NCBI RefSeq assembly: GCF_002075885.1
Contig: NZ_MDET01000001.1
Coordinates: 62,001-126,000 of the forward strand
Direction: 5' to 3'
From: Manganibacter manganicus
GTDB lineage: Bacteria > Pseudomonadota > Alphaproteobacteria > Rhizobiales > Rhizobiaceae
DNA length: 64,000 bases
The notes under the pieces: model-generated
What the model was told of the DNA's origin: nothing
The model's database searches: none
What the model saw: only the letters and a program-made list of their open reading frames with translations
Program-made: the position numbers and the translations under genes
Shown: piece by piece, positions 1-8,490 of the stretch
How the letters are laid out: the number at the start of each line of letters is the position of its first letter
Position numbering within the stretch: the stretch's first letter is position 1

Positions 1-299
1 TGGACGAGCCGTTCGGTGCGCTCGACGAAATCGTGCGCGACCATCTCAACGAGCAATTATTGAAGCTATGGGCGCGCACAGAAAAAACGATCTGCTTCGT
101 TACTCATTCCATTCCCGAGGCGGTGTATCTGTCCACCCGCATCGTGGTGATGTCGCCGCGCCCCGGTCGCGTTACCGACATCATTGAATCGACGCTGCCG
201 AAGGAGCGCCCGCTCGACATTCGCGAGTCACCGGAGTTCCTGGCCATCGCGGCGAGGGTGCGCGACGGGTTGAGGGCGGGGCATTCCTATGAGGATTGA
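1..299 (+). CDS. ABC transporter ATP-binding protein, NitT/TauT type (5' end missing)
   Basis: This is the C-terminal part of an importer ATPase; the start lies before the window. Reading from base 3, the first residues are DEPFGALD (end of Walker B and the D-loop). FVTHSIPEA (H-switch histidine) follows, then VVMSPRPGR, which is typical of nitrate/sulfonate/taurine-type ATPases. It would power uptake through the two permeases downstream (449-1327 and 1324-2433), with the binding protein at 2455-3420 delivering the ligand. A dispersed repeat separates it from the first permease. Family assignment is secure; the substrate is not visible. Confidence 0.93.
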   Translation, partial: DEPFGALDEIVRDHLNEQLLKLWARTEKTICFVTHSIPEAVYLSTRIVVMSPRPGRVTDIIESTLPKERPLDIRESPEFLAIAARVRDGLRAGHSYED

Positions 300-310
300 G
301 CCGACTATGT

Positions 311-413
311 GCTCGCACCTCAGGACGAGGGAGGTCGTGCATCGGCATCTCCTGCAAGAGTTTGCAACAAACGGTCCTCATCCTGAGGTGCGAGCGCAGC
401 GAGCCTCGAAGGA
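311..413. repeat. dispersed palindromic repeat, inverted pair (copy A)
   Basis: A 20-base arm at 311-330 (GCTCGCACCTCAGGACGAGG) is the reverse complement, with one mismatch, of 376-395. The right arm continues with GCGCAGCGAGCCTCGAAGGA up to about 413. The same core recurs at 3511-3547, 3617-3656, 46161-46201 and 58389-58432. It sits between the ATPase and permease genes of one operon, so it should be transcribed as a long hairpin. It resembles the REP-like palindromes common in rhizobia; the family name is not known to me. Confidence 0.8.
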
Positions 414-448
414 TGCAGTTTGTCAAAAAATTTTGGACGGGGGCTAGC

Positions 449-1327
449 ATGGACCCGCTTCGCTCCAAGATCGTTCCCGTGCTGACCATACTCGGCATCA
501 TGATCGTGGCCTGGTACGCCTTCGCGGTCGTGCTCAACGGGCCGTTCCAGCGTGATCTTGATCGGCGCGCCGGCCGCTCGCCGGGCCTGGCCGGGTTCCT
601 GGTCGAAACATGGTCGCAGCCGAAGCCGACACTGCCGGCGCCGCATCAGGTGGCGCAGAATTTTTTCAACACGACCTTCATGGTCAAGCCGTGGAGCCGG
701 CGCAGCCTTGTCTATCACTCCTGGGTGACGCTTTCCTCCACCTTTGTCGGCTTCGTCTTCGGCGCGATGCTCGGCATCTTGATCGCCGTCGGCATCGTCC
801 ATTTTACGTCGCTCGACCGCAGCCTGATGCCGTGGATCATCACTTCGCAGACCATTCCCATCCTGGCGATTGCGCCGATGGTGGTGGTGGTGTTCGCCTC
901 GATCGGCATTACCGGCCTGATCCCCAAGGCGCTGATCTCGACCTATCTGTCATTTTTCCCGGTGGCGGTCGGCATGGTCAAGGGCCTGCGCTCGCCCGAA
1001 CTCATGCATCTCGATCTGATGCGCACCTATAACGCCACGGCCTCGCAGGTTTTCTGGAAGTTGCGGTTGCCGGCGTCGCTGCCCTTCCTGTTCGCCTCGA
1101 TGAAAGTCGGCGTTGCCGCAAGCCTTGTTGGCGCCATCGTCGCCGAACTGCCGACCGGTGCGGTCGCCGGCATAGGCGCAAAGTTGCTCGCCGGCTCCTA
1201 TTACAGCCAGACCATCGAGATATGGGCGGCGCTGGTGGCCGGTTCGCTGGTCGCCGTGGTGCTGGTGATGCTGGTGGGGCTTGCCGAGCGGATTACCGGG
1301 CGGGCCATGGGCGGGAGGCCGGCATGA
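449..1327 (+). CDS. ABC transporter permease, NitT/TauT family (first)
   Basis: Inner-membrane permease of 292 residues with the BPD_transp_1 fold. Hydrophobic segments are spread along the protein. The EAA-like loop that contacts the ATPase is at about residues 190-215 (RTYNATASQVFWKLRLPAS). The ATG at 449 was chosen because the open frame further upstream only translates the repeat at 311-413, and a purine-rich GGACGGGGG stretch precedes this ATG. Its stop overlaps the start of the second permease by ATGA (1324-1327), so the two are probably translated together as a heterodimer. The substrate is unknown. Confidence 0.9.
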   Translation: MDPLRSKIVPVLTILGIMIVAWYAFAVVLNGPFQRDLDRRAGRSPGLAGFLVETWSQPKPTLPAPHQVAQNFFNTTFMVKPWSRRSLVYHSWVTLSSTFVGFVFGAMLGILIAVGIVHFTSLDRSLMPWIITSQTIPILAIAPMVVVVFASIGITGLIPKALISTYLSFFPVAVGMVKGLRSPELMHLDLMRTYNATASQVFWKLRLPASLPFLFASMKVGVAASLVGAIVAELPTGAVAGIGAKLLAGSYYSQTIEIWAALVAGSLVAVVLVMLVGLAERITGRAMGGRPA

Positions 1328-2433
1328 GTCGACCTTTCGCGTGGCAGATGGCCGCTGCACTTGTGCTTGTGCTTGGCGGAATGGCATTGGAGACAATGCA
1401 GGGGGGAACTGCCGCCAATATCTGGCCGGCGCTCGGCCTCGTACTGGTGGCGGCGATTGCCGGAAGCCTGTTCGCGACGGCTCCGCTTATCGAGGCCGGC
1501 ATCGCCTTTATCGGCGCGCATGGTGCCGCCTGGCTGCTCATTTCGGGTATTGCCGGCCATGAGGGCAATGCCGGGCCGTCCTTCTATCTTGCGCTGGTGG
1601 GCGCTTGGCTGCTTGCCTGGCGCTGTGTAACCGCGCTTTCGGCCATCAAACCGGCCTCGCGGCAGGCGGCGGCCGCGCTTGGCCTGATCATTCCCGTCAT
1701 CTTCGGTGTCTGGATTCTCATTCTGTGGGAAGCGATCGTTCGCGGCGCCGGCATTCCGTTCCTGCTTTTGCCGGCACCGAGCGCCATCGGCGCGCGTATC
1801 GTCAGTTCGGCTTCGATCCTGGCAGCCGACGTTAACCAGACCGTCTTCAAGGCGGTGCTGGCCGGCTATGCGATCGGCTGCATTTCCGGCTTTGCGGCGG
1901 CCGTTGCGGCCGACCGTTTCATATTCCTGCGGCGCGGCCTTCTGCCCATCGGCAATATGGCGGCGGCGCTGCCGATCATCGGCGTGGCGCCGATCATGGT
2001 GATGTGGTTCGGCTTCGGCTGGGAATCAAAGGCGGCTGTCGTCGTCGTCATGACCTTCTTCCCGATGCTGGTGAACACCGTGGCCGGACTTTCCTCGGCC
2101 GGCCATATGGAACGCGACCTGATGCGCACCTATGCTTCCGGCTATTGGCAAATGCTGTTCAAGCTCAGGCTACCCGCCGCAATGCCCTTCATCTTCAATG
2201 CGCTCAAGATCAATTCCACGCTGGCACTGATCGGCGCCATCGTCGCCGAATTCTTCGGCACGCCGGTGGTCGGCATGGGCTTTCGCATCTCCACCGAGGT
2301 CGGGCGCATGAATATCGACATGGTGTGGGCCGAGATCGCGGTTGCGGCGGTGGCCGGTTCGGTTTTCTATGGCGGGGTTGCCTTGCTCGAAAGGGCAGTC
2401 ACGTTTTGGCATCCGTCTATCCGTGGTGGGTAG
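1324..2433 (+). CDS. ABC transporter permease, NitT/TauT family (second)
   Basis: Second permease, 369 residues, longer than its partner because of extra N-terminal hydrophobic segments (about residues 1-110) before the transport domain. The EAA-like loop RTYASGYWQMLFKLRLPAA lies near residues 266-284 and closely resembles that of the first permease, so the pair probably arose by duplication. It starts inside the stop of the upstream permease (ATGA). It would form the channel with that permease and the ATPase at the window start. Confidence 0.9.
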   Translation: MSRPFAWQMAAALVLVLGGMALETMQGGTAANIWPALGLVLVAAIAGSLFATAPLIEAGIAFIGAHGAAWLLISGIAGHEGNAGPSFYLALVGAWLLAWRCVTALSAIKPASRQAAAALGLIIPVIFGVWILILWEAIVRGAGIPFLLLPAPSAIGARIVSSASILAADVNQTVFKAVLAGYAIGCISGFAAAVAADRFIFLRRGLLPIGNMAAALPIIGVAPIMVMWFGFGWESKAAVVVVMTFFPMLVNTVAGLSSAGHMERDLMRTYASGYWQMLFKLRLPAAMPFIFNALKINSTLALIGAIVAEFFGTPVVGMGFRISTEVGRMNIDMVWAEIAVAAVAGSVFYGGVALLERAVTFWHPSIRGG

Positions 2434-2454
2434 GCGCTTCAGAGGGTGAGAAAA

Positions 2455-3420
2455 ATGAAAAGACTGGTAGTTTCGATGCTGGCCGGCGCCCTGTCGCTGG
2501 CGGCGGTTCAGGCATGGGCCGCGGATCAGGTCACATTGCAGTTGAAATGGCTGGCACAGGGCCAGTTCGCCGGCTATTTCGTCGCCAAGGACAAGGGCTT
2601 TTATGAAGATGAAGGGCTCGATGTCACGATCAAGAATGGCGGGCCGGACATTGCGCCCGAGCAGGTGATCGCCGGTGGCGGCGCCGACGTGATCGTGACC
2701 TGGATGGCGGCTGCGCTTTCGGCGCGCGACAAGGGCGTCAATCTGGTCAATATCGCCCAACCGTTCGCGAAGTCCGGCCTGGAACTGATCTGCTTGAAGG
2801 ACGGGCCGGTCAAGACGGAAGCCGATTTCAAGGGCCATACGCTCGGCGTCTGGTTCTTCGGCAATGAATATCCGTTCTTCGCCTGGATGCATAAACTCGG
2901 GCTTTCGACCGAGGGCGGACCGGACGGCGTTACCGTTCTCAAGCAGAGTTTTGATGTGCAGCCGCTGATCCAGAAGCAGGCCGACTGCATTTCGGTGATG
3001 ACCTATAACGAATATTGGCAGGCGATCGATGCCGGTTTCAAGCCGGAAGACCTGATCGTCTTCAACTACACCAAGCTTGGCAACGACCTTTTGGAAGACG
3101 GCCTTTATGTGATGCAGGACAAGCTCAAGGATCCAGCCTTCCAGGACAAGATGGTGCGCTTCGTGCGCGCTTCGATGAAAGGCTGGCACTATGCCGTGGA
3201 ACATCCCGACGAGGCGGCGGAGATGGTGATGGAGCATGGCGGGCAGGACGAGCACCACCAGCAGCGCATGGTCGGCGAGGTGGCCAAGCTGATCGGTGAC
3301 GGCAAGCTCGATCCGGAGCTTTACGAGCGCACCGCCAAGGCATTGCTCGATCAGAAGATCATCACAAAGGAGCCGGAAGGCGCTTATACGACTGAAATCA
3401 CCGACAAGGCGCTGAAATAG
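2455..3420 (+). CDS. ABC transporter substrate-binding protein, THI5/NMT1 family
   Basis: Periplasmic binding protein of 321 residues with a Sec signal peptide (about residues 1-22, ending AWA before ADQVT). The start of the mature protein, LQLKWLAQGQFAGYFVAKDK, is characteristic of NMT1/THI5-like proteins, which bind pyrimidine or thiamine-precursor ligands or related small molecules. The ATG at 2455 is preferred over a GTG at 2446 because the GAGGGTGAG stretch then sits at a normal distance. It is last in the transporter operon and is followed by a terminator. The ligand cannot be read from the sequence; a thiamine-precursor or pyrimidine-like compound is only a possibility. Confidence 0.88.
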   Translation: MKRLVVSMLAGALSLAAVQAWAADQVTLQLKWLAQGQFAGYFVAKDKGFYEDEGLDVTIKNGGPDIAPEQVIAGGGADVIVTWMAAALSARDKGVNLVNIAQPFAKSGLELICLKDGPVKTEADFKGHTLGVWFFGNEYPFFAWMHKLGLSTEGGPDGVTVLKQSFDVQPLIQKQADCISVMTYNEYWQAIDAGFKPEDLIVFNYTKLGNDLLEDGLYVMQDKLKDPAFQDKMVRFVRASMKGWHYAVEHPDEAAEMVMEHGGQDEHHQQRMVGEVAKLIGDGKLDPELYERTAKALLDQKIITKEPEGAYTTEITDKALK

Positions 3421-3448
3421 AGGCGATCAAGCAGTTCGATATGAACGG

Positions 3449-3474
3449 AAAGGGGCGGGCGACCGCCCCTTTTT
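3449..3474 (+). terminator. rho-independent terminator of the ABC transporter operon
   Basis: AAGGGGCGG (3450-3458), loop GCGA, CCGCCCCTT (3463-3471), then further T residues. It lies 30 bases after the stop of the binding protein. Confidence 0.85.
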
Positions 3475-3510
3475 GCGTATGTATCGACGCTCGTTTTGGG
3501 TCGTTGTGCG

Positions 3511-3547
3511 TTCTTCGAGGCTCGCTGCGCTCGCACCTCAGAATGAG
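3511..3547 (-). repeat. dispersed palindromic repeat (copy B)
   Basis: The core CTTCGAGGCTCGCTGCGCTC followed by GCACCTCAGAATGAG matches the reverse complement of copy A. Together with copy C at 3617-3656, which lies in the opposite orientation, it forms a long inverted pair in the gap between two convergent operons. Confidence 0.8.
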
Positions 3548-3616
3548 AAAGGTTGTCGGCGATTGCCCTCTAGCCAATTGGCACCTGTAGTCCGCTTGCT
3601 GAGGTGTGCCCGCCTC

Positions 3617-3656
3617 CCTCATCTTGGGGTGCGAGCGGAGCGAGCCTCGAAGGACG
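3617..3656 (+). repeat. dispersed palindromic repeat (copy C)
   Basis: CCTCATCTTGGGGTGCGAGC followed by GGAGCGAGCCTCGAAGGACG matches the right arm of copy A with a few changes. It ends only 20 bases before the stop of the thiamine-diphosphate enzyme gene (3676) and may act as its transcript end. Confidence 0.8.
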
Positions 3657-3675
3657 TACGACATCTTCGCTTGTC

Positions 3676-5325
3676 TCACCGCTTCTCGCGAATGTCGCTC
3701 AGCGTGCGTGTCGGCGTGATCGCCTCGGGATCGAGCTTGATCTCGATGATGGCCGGCTTGCCGCTGGCGCGCGCGCGCTCGAAGGCCGGGACGAAGTCTT
3801 CGGTCTTTTCGACTGTCTCGCCATGGCCGCCAAAGGCACGGGCGTAGGCGGCGAAATCCGGGTTCTTCAAGCTGGTGCCGCTCACCCGGCCGGGATAGTC
3901 GCGTTCCTGGTGCATCCGGATGGTGCCGTAGATGCCGTTGTTCAGGATGACGACGATTACCGGCAGGTCGTGTTGGACGGCGGTGGCAAACTCCTGGCCG
4001 TGCATCAGGAAATCGCCGTCGCCGGCCCATACGATCACCTCGCGGTCCGGGAACACGCTCTTGGCGCCGACACCCGCCGGCACGCCGTAACCCATGGAAC
4101 CGCTGGTGGGCGCGGCCTGTGTGTTGTAGCGGCGGTAGCGGTGGAAGCGGTGCATCCAGGTGGCGAAATTGCCGGCGCCGTTGCAGATGATGGCGTCGTC
4201 CGGTAGCGCGCCTTCCAGATATTCCACGATAGGGCCCATCTGCACCGCGCCGGGGCCGGTGTTGGGAGGCGTGGACCATTCCAGATAGAATTTATGCAAC
4301 TGCTCGGTCTGCGCGGCCCAATCCGGCGGTGCGGATGCTTTCCGCTTTGCGAAGGCCTCGACAAAAGCGGCTGGCGAAGCGTTGATCGCCAATGTCGGCC
4401 TGAACACGCGGCCAAGTTCGTTGGCGTCGGCATGGACGTGAACAAGCTTCTGGTCGGGATAGGGGCTTTTCAGCAGCGTATAGTCCGAAGACGGCATCTC
4501 GCCGAAACGCCCGCCGATCAGCAGCACCAGATCGGCCGCCTTGATGGCCGCGCCCAGCTTCGGATTGATGCCGATGCCGACATCGCCGGCATAATTGGCG
4601 TGCAGATGATCGAACAGCATCTGGCGGCGGAATTCGACGCCGACCGGCAGCGCCCAATTCTCCGAAATCCGCTTGATATTCTCGACTGCCTCGGCACTCC
4701 AGCGTGTGCCGCCGAGAATGACGAACGGTCGCTTCGCTGCACCAAGCAACTTTTCCAGTTCATCGAGTTCGGCTTCGCCGGGGCGGGTTTCGACCGGCGT
4801 GAATGGCAACGCAACCGGGGCCTCGACTTCGCTGGTGAGCATGTCCTCAGGCAATGACACGACGACGGGGCCGGGACGGCCGGACGTCGCCACGGCAAAG
4901 GCGCGGGTGATGAATTCGGGGATGCGGGCGGCGTCCTCGATCTCGACCACCCATTTGGCGATGCTGCCGTAAAACTGCTTGTAATCGACCTCCTGGAAGG
5001 CCTCGCGCTCCTTGGCGTGGCTGGCGACCTGGCCGATGAACAGGATCAGCGGAATGGAATCCTGCATGGCGATATGGATGCCGGCCGAGGCATTGGTGGC
5101 GCCGGGACCGCGCGTGACGAAGCAGATGCCGGGCCTGCCGGTCAGCCTGCCCTCGCAGTCGGCCATCATCGACGCGCCGCCTTCCTGCCGGCACACGATA
5201 ATGCGGATTTTCGAATCGTGCAGGGCATCGAGAACGGCGAGGTAGGATTCGCCCGGCACGCAGAACACGCGATCCGTGCCATTGGCTTCCAGGGCTTCGA
5301 CAATCAGTTTTCCGCCGGTCTTCAT
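3676..5325 (-). CDS. thiamine diphosphate-dependent enzyme, acetolactate synthase-like
   Basis: A 549-residue protein with the three-domain layout of the acetolactate synthase/oxalyl-CoA decarboxylase superfamily. The N-terminal pyrimidine-binding domain has the catalytic glutamate in RQEGGAS (E48) and FVTRGPGATNA. The C-terminal domain has the ThDP motif GDGDF (about residue 435), closed by LNNGIYG about 28 residues later. It starts within the stop of the CoA-transferase gene (ATGA, 5322-5325), so the two are coupled. No regulatory subunit gene (ilvN) is adjacent, which argues against housekeeping acetolactate synthase. The pairing suggests C-C cleavage or formation on a CoA thioester or a 2-keto acid. 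The reaction is unknown. Confidence 0.85.
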   Translation of the reverse strand: MKTGGKLIVEALEANGTDRVFCVPGESYLAVLDALHDSKIRIIVCRQEGGASMMADCEGRLTGRPGICFVTRGPGATNASAGIHIAMQDSIPLILFIGQVASHAKEREAFQEVDYKQFYGSIAKWVVEIEDAARIPEFITRAFAVATSGRPGPVVVSLPEDMLTSEVEAPVALPFTPVETRPGEAELDELEKLLGAAKRPFVILGGTRWSAEAVENIKRISENWALPVGVEFRRQMLFDHLHANYAGDVGIGINPKLGAAIKAADLVLLIGGRFGEMPSSDYTLLKSPYPDQKLVHVHADANELGRVFRPTLAINASPAAFVEAFAKRKASAPPDWAAQTEQLHKFYLEWSTPPNTGPGAVQMGPIVEYLEGALPDDAIICNGAGNFATWMHRFHRYRRYNTQAAPTSGSMGYGVPAGVGAKSVFPDREVIVWAGDGDFLMHGQEFATAVQHDLPVIVVILNNGIYGTIRMHQERDYPGRVSGTSLKNPDFAAYARAFGGHGETVEKTEDFVPAFERARASGKPAIIEIKLDPEAITPTRTLSDIREKR

Positions 5326-6494
5326 TTTCCGGTTTTCTCCAGTTCGGCCAGAATTTCATCGGTATGTTCGCCAAGGCGCGGCGAGGGGCGCTCATAGGCA
5401 AGCGGCGTTGCCGACATGACAATCGGCGCGCGCACTGAGGGCAGGGCGTTGCCATGGCGATCGTCCAGATCGAGCCGCATGCCGCGCGCGATGGCTTGCG
5501 GGTCGGAAAACATCTGGCCGATATTGTTGATCGGGCTGGCGGGGACGCCGGCGGCCTCAAGTTTCGCCAGCAAGTCGTCGCGCGTGACCTCTGCAAGCGG
5601 GCCGAGGATCGCCTCCCTCAGCGCGACGCGATTGGCAACTCGCGCCGAATTGGTCGAAAAAGCTGGATCGTCGACCAATGTGCCTTTGCCGATGACCGTA
5701 CAGAACTTGCGGAACTGGCCGTCATTGCCAACCGCGAGAATGAAATGCCCGTCCTTGACCGGCAGCACCTCGTAAGGCGCGATGTTGGGATGGGCGTTGC
5801 CCATCTGCACCGGCGACACACCGGATACGAGGTAATTCAAATTCTGGTTGGCAAGCACGGAGATCTGTGCGTCGAACAGCGCCATGTCCAGATGTTGGCC
5901 TTCGCCGCCGGCCTCGGCGTGGCGCAGGGCGGCCTGAATGGCGATGACGGAATAAAGCCCCGTGAAGATGTCTGTGACGGCGACGCCGACCTTTTGCGGC
6001 TCGCCGCCGGCCGGCCCGGTGATCGACATCAGGCCGGACATGCCCTGCACGATGAAATCATAGCCTGCGCGCGCCGCGTAAGGCCCGGTCTGGCCGAAGC
6101 CGGTGATCGAGCAATAGACAAGGCGCGGATTAACCGCCTTCAGGCTTTCATAGTCTAGCCCGTATTTCTTGAGGCCGCCGAGCTTGAAATTCTCGATCAC
6201 GACGTCGGCGGTGGCGACCAGTTTCCTGACGGTCGCGGCGCCTTCCGGTGTCGAAAAATCGATGACAATGGAGCGCTTGCCGCGATTGCAGGCATGATAA
6301 TAGGCGGCTGAAAGGTTCTCGCCCTCCTTGCCCTCGACGAAGGGCGGCCCCCATTTGCGGGTATCGTCGCCGTCCGGGCTTTCCACCTTGATGACGTCGG
6401 CGCCGAGATCGGCGAGCAACTGGCCCGCCCATGGCCCTGCCAGGATGCGGGCAAGCTCTATGACGCGGACGCCTTTCAGCGGAGGTTCGGCCAT
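5322..6494 (-). CDS. CaiB/BaiF family III CoA-transferase
   Basis: A 390-residue class III CoA-transferase. The N-terminal motif LKGVRVIELARILAGPWAGQ and the segment GADVIKVE are diagnostic. Asp146 in GYDFIVQGMSG aligns with the family's catalytic aspartate that carries the acyl group. Such enzymes move CoA between carboxylic acids (formyl-CoA:oxalate, carnitine, 2-hydroxy acids and others). It is first in a leftward two-gene operon and overlaps the thiamine-diphosphate enzyme gene by four bases. The operon points to activation of an acid to its CoA ester followed by ThDP chemistry. The substrate is not determinable here. Confidence 0.9.
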   Translation of the reverse strand: MAEPPLKGVRVIELARILAGPWAGQLLADLGADVIKVESPDGDDTRKWGPPFVEGKEGENLSAAYYHACNRGKRSIVIDFSTPEGAATVRKLVATADVVIENFKLGGLKKYGLDYESLKAVNPRLVYCSITGFGQTGPYAARAGYDFIVQGMSGLMSITGPAGGEPQKVGVAVTDIFTGLYSVIAIQAALRHAEAGGEGQHLDMALFDAQISVLANQNLNYLVSGVSPVQMGNAHPNIAPYEVLPVKDGHFILAVGNDGQFRKFCTVIGKGTLVDDPAFSTNSARVANRVALREAILGPLAEVTRDDLLAKLEAAGVPASPINNIGQMFSDPQAIARGMRLDLDDRHGNALPSVRAPIVMSATPLAYERPSPRLGEHTDEILAELEKTGK

Positions 6495-6591
6495 GGATCA
6501 CCAGAAAATGCTTCGGATGCTGTGTGGCAGGCTCTATCAACCCGGCGGGACGATGTCACGGTCCTTGCGCTGGGCCAGCCTGCAAAGACCG

Positions 6592-7521
6592 CTATTTCAG
6601 GATTTCATCGAGCCAGTGGGCGAAATCGGCCATGATGATGTTTCGATTCAACTCGTTCAGGCTTTCGTGCCGGGTTTCGTCGTAAATCCTTGAAACCAGA
6701 TTCGAAAAGCCGAGACGCCGCAACTGCGAAGCCAGCCGCTCGACCGCCTTGCCACATTCAGTTGCAGGGTCGGCGCCGCCGCCCAGCAGATTGAAAGGCA
6801 GGTCTTTTCGCACCGATGCAAATCGGCCGGTATTCATCGCCGTCAAGGTGATGTGCAGCAGATCGCGCCATAGCGAAATGGAGGAATCCCGGCCGCAATG
6901 CCGATCTTTCATATATTGGGCGATCTCGTCTTCGTCGCGCGTGAGCCAGCCGAAGCCCGAATGGTGATAGGGGACTGCGCGAGCCCATGCCCTGAAGGTC
7001 AGTTTCGGCATGATCCTTGAAGGCACGTCCGAACCTAACCTGAACCGTTCCCAGGTGAGCAGCGCCTGCGCAGCGCGACATTGCGGCACCGTGGGTAAAA
7101 CCGGGTTCCAGATGGCCGCGCCATGCAGCTTTTGCGAATGGGCCTGGACGAAGCGCAGCGCAATCACCGCGCCCATCGAATGACCGAAGATGACCACCGG
7201 CAGGCCGGGATGCTCGCTCGCGATCAAATCGTGGACGGCGGCAACGTCGGCGATCACCTTGGCCGCGCCATTATGGGCCGCGAAACGGCCGGTCGGCGCG
7301 TCGGGCGCGGTTGTGCGGCCATGGCCGCGATGGTCATGCGCATAGACATGGCAGCCTTGGGCGGCAAGGAAGCCAGCGAAGCGCCCATAGCGGCCTGCAT
7401 GTTCGGCCAGCCCGTGATTGACCTGGACGACCGCGCGCGCTGGCCTGGCGGCCTGGCGGACATAAAGGCTGAGCGCGGCGCCGGTAGGCGAATGCAGGGT
7501 CTTGTGTTCGCTGAAATGCAT
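6592..7521 (-). CDS. alpha/beta hydrolase, monoacylglycerol lipase-like
   Basis: A 309-residue serine hydrolase (Hydrolase_4 type). The nucleophile elbow is GHSMG (Ser115). The likely acid and histidine are Asp251 (GGGADPATE) and His285 (DETRHESLNE). VNHGLAEHAGRY near residues 35-45 is typical of monoacylglycerol lipase/lysophospholipase relatives and supplies the oxyanion hole. There is no signal peptide, so it is probably cytoplasmic. The ATG at 7521 was chosen over a longer frame because AGGGTGG lies just upstream and the family start aligns there. It is divergent from the RNase T2 gene. Confidence 0.85.
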   Translation of the reverse strand: MHFSEHKTLHSPTGAALSLYVRQAARPARAVVQVNHGLAEHAGRYGRFAGFLAAQGCHVYAHDHRGHGRTTAPDAPTGRFAAHNGAAKVIADVAAVHDLIASEHPGLPVVIFGHSMGAVIALRFVQAHSQKLHGAAIWNPVLPTVPQCRAAQALLTWERFRLGSDVPSRIMPKLTFRAWARAVPYHHSGFGWLTRDEDEIAQYMKDRHCGRDSSISLWRDLLHITLTAMNTGRFASVRKDLPFNLLGGGADPATECGKAVERLASQLRRLGFSNLVSRIYDETRHESLNELNRNIIMADFAHWLDEILK

Positions 7522-7609
7522 CGCCACCCTGCCTTGCCTGGTCTTTTCCTTTGTGGGACATCGCCACGGTACTGGCAATGATGCCACGCTTCTGGTTGGG
7601 AAATTGTCT

Positions 7610-8350
7610 ATGCGGTCGGTCCTTGCGCTTGCTGTCGCTTGTCTTGCCCTGTCGCCTATCGGGCAGACGAAGGCGGCAATGGCCGCGTCGGCAAAGTCCG
7701 GATATGTGCTGGCGCTAAACTGGCAGCCGGCTTTCTGCGAGACGAGGCCGCGCAAACCCGAATGTCGGAGCCAGACGGCAAACAGGTATGACGCCACGCA
7801 TTTCACCCTGCACGGCCTGTGGCCACAACCGAACGACAAATTCTACTGCAATGTCGGTCGCGGAGACCGCCGTGACGATAAATCCGGTCGCTGGTGGAAA
7901 TTGCCGCGGGTCAGGCTCGATCCGAAGGTTCGTGCTGAACTCGATCGGGTCATGCCCGGCACGGCGTCGCAGTTGGAGCGGCATGAATGGATCAAGCACG
8001 GCACCTGTTCCGGCAAGAGCCAGCAGGATTATTTTTCTGCTGCGCTGGCCATGGCGGGGGCGGTGAATGCATCTGCCGTGCGCGTTCTTTTCGCCAGCCA
8101 TATCGGCAAGGAATTGACGGCCGAACAAATCCGTGCCGCCTTCGACAAGGCGTTCGGTGCGGGCGCGGGCGAACGGGTTCGGATCTCCTGCTTTCGCGAT
8201 CGCGGCAAGCGGATGATCGGCGGAGTGACGCTCGGCCTTGCCGGGCCGATCGGGCCGGACGTTCCGCTGCGTGATCTGATGGCCGCTTCCGCACCCACGC
8301 GGCACGCCGGTTGCCCGCGTGGGATCGTGGATGCGGCCGGAATACAGTAG
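7610..8350 (+). CDS. secreted ribonuclease T2 family protein
   Basis: A 246-residue RNase T2 with a Sec signal peptide (about residues 1-26). Both conserved catalytic segments are present: CAS I FTLHGLWP (catalytic His68) and CAS II HEWIKHGTC (Glu126, His130). Cysteines are placed to make the usual disulfides. The enzyme cuts RNA through a 2',3'-cyclic phosphate and acts in the periplasm or outside the cell, perhaps for nutrient recovery. The ATG at 7610 gives a proper signal peptide; the longer frame upstream overlaps the divergent hydrolase gene. Confidence 0.9.
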   Translation: MRSVLALAVACLALSPIGQTKAAMAASAKSGYVLALNWQPAFCETRPRKPECRSQTANRYDATHFTLHGLWPQPNDKFYCNVGRGDRRDDKSGRWWKLPRVRLDPKVRAELDRVMPGTASQLERHEWIKHGTCSGKSQQDYFSAALAMAGAVNASAVRVLFASHIGKELTAEQIRAAFDKAFGAGAGERVRISCFRDRGKRMIGGVTLGLAGPIGPDVPLRDLMAASAPTRHAGCPRGIVDAAGIQ

Positions 8351-8490
8351 GATATTTCAAGGCAGGATGCCGCCTCTTCGGCCGTGGCAGCGGTTTGGCA
8401 CAGCCAAAAGGGTTTGCCGTTTGGCGCCGCATCGCCTACATAGCCCGCAACCTCCGTTCAATCCATCTTCGTACGACAGGAACCGCGCGC

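Noticed and set aside
2170-3258. 362-residue reverse-strand frame across the binding protein gene
   Set aside because: It lies opposite a clearly coding gene and arises from GC-rich third positions; no domain is seen.
311-3656. Dispersed repeats as a CRISPR array
   Set aside because: Copies are few, palindromic, inverted and far apart, with no regular spacers and no cas genes.
3676-5325. Oxalyl-CoA decarboxylase (oxc) identity for the ThDP enzyme
   Set aside because: The sequence around the catalytic glutamate and the C-terminal half look like acetolactate synthase relatives; the CoA-transferase neighbour alone is not enough.
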